Program-made: the position numbers and the translations under genes
Shown: piece by piece, positions 13,901 through 25,900 of the stretch
How the letters are laid out: every line of letters starts with the position of its first letter
Position numbering within the stretch: position 1 is the stretch's first letter
Assembly: GCA_914767715.1 (NCBI GenBank)
Contig: OU612068.1
Coordinates: 13,392,001-13,456,000, forward strand
Reading direction: 5' to 3'
DNA length: 64,000 bases
DNA from: Membranipora membranacea
Lineage: Eukaryota > Bryozoa > Gymnolaemata > Cheilostomatida > Membraniporidae
Notes under the pieces: model-generated
Told to the model about the DNA's origin: nothing
The model's input: only the letters and a program-made list of their open reading frames with translations
The model's database searches: none

Positions 13901-16900
13901 CAATGTTATTCAGTTTGACAGTGTCTCATTTTATATTTCAGCGATCATTTAGTTTCATAAAAAGTCATTCTTCAGTTTTACTCAACTCTTTGGATGGTTA
14001 CATTTTATAGCAGTGTGTGCTATCATCCATTTACAGGATTGAATAATGCTTATCACAGTTCACCGACTGGCCGTTTAATATTTTCTTGAAGCCGTCTTAG
14101 AATAATGCTAGAGCTTTAGCTGAACAACGGCAATTGATATGACAGCCATAGGCCACGACCACTAAAAGATTGAGGTCACGTGGCTGTGACACAAATTACT
14201 CAATCCTAGTGCTCAAATAAGCGATCATACTTAGTGACGATTGCATTTGATCTCTATTTTATTCTGATTGCAGGTATCAAAGAGGTTTCATGGAAATCAG
14301 CTAAGGGAATGATGTCTGAAGCAAACTTCCTCAAAGCTCTGACTGAGATGGATGTGGACGCAATCACTGCTAAACAAACAGCGACTGTCAAAGGTACCAT
14401 ACAGACTTTGATAGACAACTGAACATAGATGAAATATTTTATTGGGTTTTGTATTTATTTTTATTGTATTAAACAAAGTAGAAGTATTATATTGTGTTAC
14501 TGGTATATAGTCTTAACTCATCCAATCACAGTTCATGAGAGGTTAACTCCTAATGTTCTGGTCCATCTCAGATAGACAACACAGGAAACTGAAGTTGAGT
14601 TATCCTTCAAGTATCAAGCTTGACATTGACTCAAATGATGTCTTTGAAAGGAACCATATTGATGAAAAAATAGAAAATGATGATGTGTGTTTGTTGAGAA
14701 ACACGCTAATGATGTTTGATTTTCTTCTACCAGGTTTCCTGAAGGACGGAGAGTTAGATTTGGATGAGATGAAGAAGATCAGTAAAGCCGGAGCTGGATT
14801 ACTCAAGTTTGTAGAAGCTGTGATGGGTTACTGCTCAGTTGCCAGAGAAATCAAACCAAAAAGAGAAAAAGTGGCTCGGTGAGCTGACCATAACAAATTA
14901 CTACCTAGAATGTGTTCTTGTGCTACTATTTACGCTGAAACGATGTATACTTACAAATAGCCGTGCTCATATCTTTTTATCTCGGTTTTCAGTCTTTGCA
15001 AGGGATTGGATGCATTTGGATAAGACTTCAGTTTGAGGATTTTCGTTTAAGAAACACCTAGTCTGTCTTGACAAGCTTTGTTGTGGGGAGGGGGAGGGGT
15101 GTCAAGACAGGCTATGAAACACCATGCTTCATCTTTATTCGTTTCTCAAGTCATTCTATCTTACCACTATAACCAATATTATTCTTCTCTTCACAGACTT
15201 GAGAGGGTTTTTAACCAAGCTAAGAGAGACCTCGATAAGATCACAAATGAGGTGAGCCGTTTGGAGGCGGAGCTAGCTGAACTGAGCAGGAAGTACGAGC
15301 AGGCGATCACAGAGAAGCAGCAGCTACAGGAAGAGGCGGAGATTATGGAGCGTCGTCTGATTGCTGCTGATAAACTTATTGGAGGTCTTGGCTCTGAGAG
15401 AGACAGGTATTAAGAATGATGAAAAATTAAAAAAAGATGATAAACTGAATGAGCCATTGTATTCTAAAAATTAACAGTAATTCATAATAATTAATTGATT
15501 AATAATAAATAATAATTAATAATAATAAATAAAATTGTATTATAAGATATTACAATTGTCCAAAGCAATTGATAATCTGTTTTGTGCCATGTTGTATCAA
15601 TCCTTCTCTAGAGACCCATTTGCCGAACGTTAACTCCATTGCATTCTGACATTGACAGATGGCAGCTGGACTTGGAGAGTCTGAAAAAGGACAGGATTAA
15701 GCTAGTAGGAGATTGTCTGATCGGAGCAGGATTCCTATGTTATGTGGGAGCGTTCTCATATGAGTTCAGATACAATCTCGTGTATACTGACTGGCTGGAA
15801 AATGTCAAGGATAAGGAAATACCATGCAGTGAGCCTTATAAGCTTGAGAATCTACTGACCAATGATGTCGAAGTCAGCAGGTAAACTGTCAGCGTAATAG
15901 TTAGTGTACAGAAATAATACCTAATAGCGACCTCCATGACCCTGGAATGTCCATCCATCTTTGCTGACATCAAGACCCAACTATCGCCTCCTCACCTTTC
16001 TTGCAGCTTACTTGCTACTAAACCGTTACAAAAAATACCAATGAATCAATGATCTAATGTCATAATTTGTGTTGATTTTTTTAAAAAGCAAGTTGCAATG
16101 TTTAGATTTTCTCTGTAATTGGTTGGTTGGTTGGTTGGATTACCTCCCAATCCCCATGCCGAATTGAACGTGGTTTATTTATACACCGCTTGGTAACTTC
16201 CTAGCGGTAAACACTTATGCTAGTGAGTACCTATATCACATAAAGCGCTGTTACCCATCGGGATTCCCTACCAAACTTGGCTTCTCGGGTAACACCAGTG
16301 GTCATGCGCAAGAATGGAATCCCGGTCTTCGGATTGATGATCAAACCCGCTAACCACTAGGCTAATCTGATCAACTATTTGCTATGTGATGTTTAGGTTA
16401 ATGTGCTCTTTGTCTTATGATCATGAGACTCTCCTGCTTAAATTAATGTTTTGTGGTAATATTTCAGTAGCTGTATTATTGTCATGTTACAGATGGACGA
16501 GTGAAGGATTACCACCCGATGAGTTATCTGTACAGAACGGTATCCTCACCACAAATGCTAGTAGATTCCCGCTCTGTATCGATCCTCAACAACAAGCCAT
16601 CAACTGGATCAGGAAGAAAGAGGAGCCACACAACCTGAAAATATCAAACTTCAACGAGCCGGACTTCCTCAAACAGCTAGAGATGGCCATTAAATATGGC
16701 TTCCCCTTCCTGTTCAAAGATGTGGACGAGTATATTGATCCTGTAATTGATAATATCCTCGAGAAAAACATCAAAGGTTAGTGGCTAGATTTGGTTATCA
16801 GTGTTGTACCACACTGATCACGTGATATACTATTGCATGTATATCTCTGGGCGATAGAGAGCGAACTAATTCATTTACTATGAGTAGTGAGTACCATCAC

Positions 16901-19900
16901 CAGAAATTTGGTGTGACGACCCGTGTTCAATTTTATTAATAAGAGGCGACTACATGATAGGTACTGATATTAGATTTTTTAGATTACTACTACTTTAGAG
17001 TACTACAATTCGGTTGTTTAAGAGTTATCAATGATAATTTTTTTTAAAACAGTAATCCTCTTGTTTTCAATGCTTTCTGACCATGGTAAAAAACAGCCAC
17101 AAGTGACAAGCATCGATTTGAAACCAAAACATGTTTGCTTTTCCTGGTCGATTTTGTTGGTTTGATAGTCATATAACTAGTCATATAAATGTACTATATT
17201 ATCTCAGTTAGGGTAACTGAGGAGCTTGAGGGTTCACAAACCCCGCACAGTCTATCAGACACCCGGGCTAGCTCTACACTCAGTAGGGCTGGCTCTGACA
17301 GTGCCCGTTGTAGCTCTGCGGTCACTCAGGCCATTTCTGAAGTGACCCGGGTTAACTCTGTGGCCTTCAGAGCGGGCTCTGAGGACACAGGGGCTGGGTC
17401 AGTGAATTCAAGGCCCTGGTCAAAAACTGCCCACACTGAGTCTGTGGCAACACGGGCTAGTTCCAAATTCACTGGGGCTACGTCCCAAGGTATAGAAACA
17501 ATCGCACACATTTGTCCGTCTGAAATTGTCATTTTTGGCTGGTCTCTTTTTTGTTTATACATGTTTCGTATATATGACGTCAGCATGTTACAAAAAATTC
17601 CATCTGTGAAATTTCGTTTGAATCAATAACACAGATCACGTGTCTGTCTGTTGGAGTATGAAGTCGGCTTCTTCTTTACAATGTTCACTGCAGGATATAA
17701 ATGTCCATCAATGTCAGCACGATATTATGAAATGTTATGTGGTATACAAAGTATCATCATCAACAAGTGTTACATGGTTTCAAAGAAAAAGGTAACAAAA
17801 CAGCCCACCTAAAACTCCTCGCGAAAAGGTTTTCATCAGTATTGTCAGTATTGGTCCTCATACCTTATGTACACGGCAGCAGAGTTATGAATTTGGATGT
17901 CATATTGCCATTTTGTAGCATACATTTTGTGATGTTCATTTAATAGGAGAAAGTTTGACATAACTTTTGTCAAAATTTTAGGTCAGGCAGGTCGTGAGTT
18001 TGTGATGCTTGGAGATAAGGAGGTAGACTATGATCCTAACTTCCGTCTCTACTTAACCACTAAACTAGCGAACCCAAAATACACCCCCGCACATTTCGGT
18101 AAATCCATGGTTATAAACTACACGGTAACACTGAAGGGTCTGGAGGACCAGCTGCTGGCTGTCATTGTAAAATATGAGAGGAAGGAGCTAGAGGAACAGA
18201 GAGAGAGGCTCATCCAGGAGACCAGGTAACAATTAAAGATACCCAGGAGATTTCTTTTATACTTCCATTGGTGTCATCATCTTGTTTAAGAAAAAAAAAA
18301 GAAATTGTTGTGCCGAATGAAGAAAAACAAGATTTGAGGTTTAATGATTCATTTCACCTAACCAAATGTCTCCAATGCCTTCAAAGAATTTTCTGATAAA
18401 GTATTTGTTCTACACTCATATCAGTTTCATATGTCTTAATCCAAATTTCACAATCAGACAATGACGAAAAAATTCTGTTTTTACATCATTTAAAATATTT
18501 CATACCTAATTGATCAGCTGGAATAACAGATTATCGCCTTGTTGGATACTCTTAATTATTTCCTCACATTTGTATGTTGGATGGTTCGCATATAACATGA
18601 AATTACTTGGATTTTAGTGAGAACAAGAAGTTGCTGAAGGACCTTGAGGACTCACTGTTGAGAGAACTGGCTACCTCTACTGGAAACATGTTAGATAATA
18701 CTGAGCTTATATCTACGCTGGAGGAAACTAAAACAAAGGCTGATGAGGTTAGAACATTAACATAATATAATATATTTATATATAAAATCGGATATTATAT
18801 TTTATATGTTTATGAATGAGAAGGGTATACATACTTATATGTGTTTCTTCATTGTGTTTTTCTGATTGTGTTTGATATAAAAGCTCAGTGGATAAGATTA
18901 ATTTGACAATTATACTCTGCTGCAGCATAGTCTGAATAGACTGGTATTGAGGTAGCCTTTCTTGACAAGCTTTGTTGGGGGGAAGCTTTGTTGTTGCCTC
19001 CCCCCCCCCACCCAACAAGGTCATTAGTTGCATCCTCACTGATAAAGTGATGAAACTGCCTCCGCTTTGAGTCGGAGCACAAAAAACAAGTGCTACCCTT
19101 CAACTCATACTAATTTTTGTTTTGCTTTATGGCTGTTTATTCCGATAAACTTCAAGCTCATCATGGTTGTTACTAGATTAAGTTTGATCCATTTTGCCAG
19201 CGTTGGAGTTGCCCCCCTCTACAGACAAGCCCTTGATCTAGGTTGTTATATTGTGTTGTATATAGCTTACCATGGTTGATACATTGTGTTGAATATAGCT
19301 TACCATGGTTGATACGTTGTGTTGTATATAGCTTACCATTGTTGATACATTGTGTTGTATATAGCTTACCATGGTTGAGACATTGTGTTGTATATAGCTT
19401 ACCATGGTTGAGACATTGTGTTGTATATAGCTTACCATGGTTGAGACATTGTGTTGTATATAGCTTACCATGGTTGATACATTGTGTTGTATATAGCTTA
19501 CCATGGTTGTTACATCGCTTTGTATTCAGGTGTTTGAGAAGCTGAAGTTGGGAGCTAAGACTGGAATAGAGATTGAGAAGATGAGAGATGGATACAGGCC
19601 GGCAGCCAAGCGTGGAGCTATCCTATTCTTTGTACTGTCTGATTTATCTACAATCAACTCAATGTACCAGTACTCACTGGCATCATATCTCGGTATGTTC
19701 AAAACCACAACTTGTAACCAACTGGTTACTACTGGGGCACCGTTGGATGGGGGGGGGGGGGGGCAAGGGCAAAAAACAGCAAAGCAGCTTGGAATTAAAT
19801 TGTATCACTGAAGAGTTGAATTTTTTTATTTATGACCGTGTTAATGATCAGACACAAAAGATATAAAGCTAAATTTTTTCTTTATCCGTTGATCATCTTT

Positions 19901-22900
19901 TCAACTGTCAGAAATTGCTCATTATCACTTTATTAACTCAACTTTTTTTTCTTTTTCTAGTGGTGTTCAAGATGTCGCTGAAGAAGAGTATGCCTGATAC
20001 CATCCTGACTAAGAGACTGAGAAACATCATGGATACCCTCACTCACAACATCTACAACTACGGATGTACTGGTATCTTTGAGAAGCACAAACTTCTCTTC
20101 TCATTCCAGATAACAATCAAGCTGGAGCAAGATGTCGCTAATGTCTCTCAAGAGGAGGTTGACTTCTTCATCAAGGTACGCTTTGGTCTTTTGTTATAAA
20201 TTAAACAAAGTTTCATGTATAAACTTCTTATTTAAATTTGAACCGCTTGTCATAAACATGCCATTGTAAAAGCATTTACTTATAAGGTATGACGACATTG
20301 TTTATTGACAGGAAAAATTAGCTTTTATTTTATTTACTTTATCAAATAGATTTTTTATTTTAATGACAAGTTAAAATCACTTTTATTTTATTACCAGGGT
20401 TACATAGATATTTATTTTATTTACAGGGTAATATAGCTTTTCGTTCCTTTAATAGGGTAATATAGATATTTATCCTATTTACTGGGTAATGTAATATGGC
20501 TTTTGAACTTTCTTCATTGTAATTTAATTGATTTCCATCGCCGCGTCTCGTACGTCGATTTGGCCTTGCGCCTCGACTAGCTGCGACATTGTCAAAGCTT
20601 TTGCGCATGTAGGTCTCATCACCGCTTTATATTTTTAGTTTCCTTTATCTTAACTTGTTTGATGAAATAGAAACCAAACCAAAAACTTTTATTAACAGGG
20701 TAGTATAGGTTCTATATTTTAAGTACATTGCTATATGGCTTTTCACTCTATTCCCAGGGTTATATAGATATATATTTTATTTACAGGGTAACATAGCTTT
20801 AGAGAAAAGTAAGAGACAGAAGGTATACAGCTGGATACCTGATCAGGGCTGGGAGGATATGCTTCATCTCGTCTCAGTAATGCCAGAGAAGTTTGGTACA
20901 CTCGTCGAGGATGTCGAGAAGAAGGTAAGATCATAACATTCCCTCTACATTTATTCTACTATTATAATAGAAAATAAATTCTTTTTTTTTAGTAAAGTTG
21001 GATAACTCCCAACTATCTCAGAAAACTTTCAGATATTTTATTAGATTCAACATATTTAGCCTCAATCCTTTGGATTTGCTTCTTCCTCAGTGCTAAGGAT
21101 GATCTAATTATAAGACTGATGTTTGAAACTACAAAATGACAGATCCTTTGAATGTGATATGAAAATAAAATTTTTGTATTTTGTCAGTGCATTATTTATT
21201 TATTTATTTATTATGTTTTTTGTTACTCTGATTTCAGGAGAAGGAATGGTTTGAGTGGTTTAACTCTGATGCTCCTGAGGTTCTGCCGTTCCCGATGCAG
21301 TATAACACAACGCTGAGTGATTTCCTGAAGCTTATGTTGTTGAGATGTTTCCGTATAGACAGGATCTACAGAGCTGTAGAGCAGTATGTTACTGTTACTA
21401 TGGGTGAGAAATATGTCACCCCACCCATCATCAGGTAATTATCTTCATAAGATCACAATCTACATTCTATCCTTACTCAACTTATGTATTCCTTAATACT
21501 ACAAGCATTAATTGCATACTGCAGTGCAACCTCCAGCTTGGGATCACTATATCAACTGGATTATGGAGTAACAGTTGATGGTTGATGGAATAAAAATGTA
21601 TATATATATATGTCACCCTTCTGTAAATGAAGATTCACTGTAGACTGTGAGCGTTTGGACATCTTTTTTATATTCAGCACTATTTGCTGGTCATAATATG
21701 TCTGATTAACAAGTAATCCCCCCCCCCCACTCTTCTCATGATATTCGCGTTGATTGCAGTTTTGAGAACATCTTCGAGCAGAGTGCCTCTACAAACCCCA
21801 TAGTGTTTATTCTGAGTCCTGGATCAGATCCTGCCAGTGATCTTCTCAAGCTAGCTGAGAGATCAGGATTTGGCACCAACAAAGTCAAGTTCCTGTCCAT
21901 GGGTCAAGGTCAAGAAAAGGTCGGTATCCTATATAAAAGTGCTCAGAATTTTTTCAGTTTCAAAATCAATGTTTCTGCAATCTATTGACATACCAATGTC
22001 CTGTAAGACAAAGAATCACCTGATGTTTTTGTGCCATGTAAGCGTTAGTATTTTTATATATATATTTGGTATTAGATATAACATATAAGGTATAATGTAT
22101 AAGGAATTAGGTTATTATGTATTTGGTATTAGTTATCCAGTATTAGATATTAGGTATCAGGTATTACATATTATATTTAAGGTATCAGGTATCAGATATT
22201 AGATATGAGATATTATACGTGAGGAATAATGTATTAGGTATAGCTCTGTACCTATGTAACGTATCACATGTTGGATTGTTTGTAGACTGCCATGGCTCTG
22301 TTAGAGACAGCTATAACAAGAGGACAGTGGCTCATGCTGCAGAACTGTCATCTTCTTGTCCGCTGGCTCTTTGAGCTGGAGAAGGAGATCGAGAAGCTCC
22401 TCAAACCTCATCCAGACTTCAGGCTGTGGCTCACCACCGAGCCTACAGACGCTTTCCCTATCGGTATCTTACAGCAATCTCTAAAGGTACACAAGCCTTT
22501 CCCTAGAAATTTTTGCTGAATTTTCCTGTTCTATATCATAATGTAGCCTGCCTTGACAGGCTGATCATAATTGAGAAAGGGTTTAATTGGAGTAGCACAC
22601 GGCCCAAATATAACTATAACTTAATTGGTCACAGTGTCTACCTACTAAAATTTTCCTGAAGCCACATTCTTTTTTCTTTCCTGTGAGTAGAAGAGCAGAG
22701 GTCACAAATGTGCTCCAAACTGCCGGAACACAGAGAACAATAAGGCAGCCTTGTCTTGAGGTTTTTTTCTTCTCAGTCTTGATGAAAATAAAGCAGCTGG
22801 CAGCGTTGTCAGCATGTTATTTAGTTACTGATTGGTATAGTGTGCTGCACAAAGCGCCAGTCATGGAGGAAGTTATAAAGATGGCTGTTATATATATATA

Positions 22901-25900
22901 TATATTATACAGTTTTAGTTGCAATCACCATCGTCCGCACAAGTTCTCCCTAATGTGCAATAAAAAATACCATAATCAAAAATGAAATAAAAAACTAACT
23001 GTATCTATTGAAAAAAACAGACAATTATAATAAGTTATTATAATTATAATTTTACAGGTTGTGACTGAACCACCGAACGGACTGAAGCTGAACCTGAGGA
23101 ACACATACTTTAAGATTCCAGCTACGGCTCTTGTGGAATGTAGCCATGAGTCGTTCCCAAGCCTCGTTTTCGTCCTGGCCTTCTTCCACGCCGTCGTTCA
23201 GGAGAGAAGGAAATATGGCAAGATCGGATGGAATGTTCCGTATGACTTCAATGAGTCTGACTTCCAGGTATAATTCTGATTTATACCCACACTGACATCG
23301 AGATTCCACTATTATCATCATGTGTATCTCTGATCATTAGAGTCATTTTAGTAGCAGTACCTAACACGTACCCACCCCTAATTGATAAAATTGAACACGG
23401 GTCGTCACACCAAATTCATTGTGATGGTACTCTTACTAAGTAAATTTATTCACTCTCTATAGATCAAAGATATACATGCAATAGTATATCACGTGATCAG
23501 TATGAAATTCAATCAAGCTTAAACTTTTTTTTATTTGTCCAAAATGGTATCAACTCTAAGTAGTATGGCCTCTCAAACAGAAAGTTGAATTCCTGTGAAC
23601 AAAAATATTTTGAGATGCTTTCATGATTGACACCTTGACAGCTTATGCTGTGTTGCGTCAAGCATTTTTATTCTGTCATGTGGCTAAGAGAAGTATACAC
23701 CCAAGGGTGCTGGGGGCTGGAACAATTAACCTTTAAAGATCCCAAGTGGGACTGGAACCCACAGCTCCTGCGGCACCAATCGCTCCTGCGGCACCAATCG
23801 CTCCTGCGGCACCAATCGCTTGGCAGTGATTAGCAAGCACACTAACCGATTGTGCCATCTCACCATCCCGAAGAAAGAAAAGGTTGATGGGCTTATTAGA
23901 TAGCCCAATATTCACTACTCAGAGTTGTGTTCACTCGTCCCACCATGTCATGTTGTGTGGCTACATTTTCTTTGACCGGATGTACTTTCATATTTAGTAT
24001 CTGACCCATGAACTGTGTTGTGTTGTTTATTAGGTTTGCATGACAATCCTTGGTACATATCTGGATAAGGCCAAGCAGCAGGGCGAGAATAAAATACCAT
24101 GGTCTTCTCTCAAGTATCTTATTGGTGAAGTGAGTATATGTTATATATATAGATGAAGATATAAATAACTAGTCGATGCGTTGGCTCTAATCTGATTGGC
24201 TGTTGCCAGTCAGAGCGGACACAATCATTGGCTGTGTGATGAGTGACGTCTGAATGAGTTAAGAATTTCTGAGGGACTGAGAAATTTTCTGTTCTTGAGA
24301 CATCTTGCTTACCCTATCAGTTATGCGTCGGGTCATTATGAGCTTATTGGTGACCTTACAACATTTGAATATGCCTTCGCTATTTCTGTGAAAGAAAACT
24401 TACTACATATGTAATATTTTCATTCACAGTCTAAGCCAAGTCTCATACTTATATGTCTTAAATACTTGATTACATGAATACTCACATACTTGCATACCTG
24501 CATACTTACTGAGCGTTATTCCTGTACAATCAACAAAATGATAAATGAGTATATAATATCGATATCTATTTTTTTATATTATATTATATTGTATTATATA
24601 TATATATATGACATTCTCCACTAGGTTATGTACGGTGGCAGGGCTATTGATAACTTTGATAGACGTATTCTGAACACATATATGGATGAATACATGGGAG
24701 ATTTCATATTCGACACCTTCCAGCCTTTCCACTTTTATTGTAACGAGGAGGTCGACTACAAGATTCCCGATCCAGGAATGAAAGATCAATATACTGGTAA
24801 GAAAATTAATTTTAAATCAACTAATTCAAATTTTATTAATTTCCTAATGACTTATTAATCTTATTACTCTCTTGCTTTACAGTTGAAATTCTGGAAATAG
24901 CCTTGTCTCAAGTTCATTCACCAGTTTGCTTTAGTTACGCGTATTTCACTACCAAAGTGACATTGAGGTCATTTTTATATTTTGATCATTTATAGGTTTG
25001 TTGTGCATTTTTCCATCAAATAGCCATCGGATAGTTATGCCAGTGAACATTTCATACACATGTCTATGGAGTGTCACTTCTGTGTGGTCCCATCTTCTCT
25101 ATATAATGTCTCTCTTGAAAGGAAAGCCCTTGGAAAACCTTCATTTTTTCCCCTTGGATAAGGGTTGGATAACTCATCATTATTAACAACAACAAGATCT
25201 TAATACTTTTCCTTGCATTTGTTTGCCATGATTGTTTCAGAGGATGGAAAGGAAGTTAAATCTCAGGCCTCAGGATATATATCAGGTTAAATTCTTTTTA
25301 TTTTTTATGAATCCTACAGCTTTTCTCCTCTCATTGTCTCGTAGATATCAGTCTTACCCACAATTGTAGACGTTAGTCAATAACATTGAAGAGTTTGATT
25401 CTCATAATTGCCTGTCTTGGAAAGCTTTGATTGGCCAGAGAAGAATTCAATCTCTTTTCCCTCGCCCAACAAAGCGTGACCAGATAGGTTAGGGGTACTA
25501 CTTACCATCTATCCTAGTCATCTGATCAGGCGGAAGATTTCAGTCTCAATTTTTAAATTAGCTAACCATCATGATAGCAAAATTTTACTCATTACTAATG
25601 TCAACTTCTCATTACCTAACCTATTTTCTAAATGCTTTGTAGCAAGTCATAGATAGGGTCTTGTGGGCTAATATGTCTCTTCTTAAGCTTAACTTGGTAG
25701 CGCTTGTAAACCCTGTTAATCAAGTTTCCTTGATATATTCTTTACTTGTTGTTTTGTTCCAAAATCCTCCGCTGCCCTATGCAAAACTCTATAACTGTTA
25801 TCTAGGTATAGAACTCTATAATTTGAATCTCAGCTACTTCCTAACAGATTACTCTGCATTATGTGATTCAGATTGAAGTGATTACATTAAATTTGATCGA

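Noticed and set aside
19238-19545. Open frames on both strands with 11-residue repeats ([22 protein letters not shown])
   Set aside because: They arise from the 33-bp minisatellite in an intron; no start, splice or family support.
23764-23817. CRISPR-like repeat
   Set aside because: Three 18-bp units are head-to-tail without spacers, in a eukaryotic intron.
23735-23875. tRNA gene
   Set aside because: A and B boxes are present but acceptor and anticodon stems do not form and an 18-bp triplication splits the boxes; typical of a SINE.
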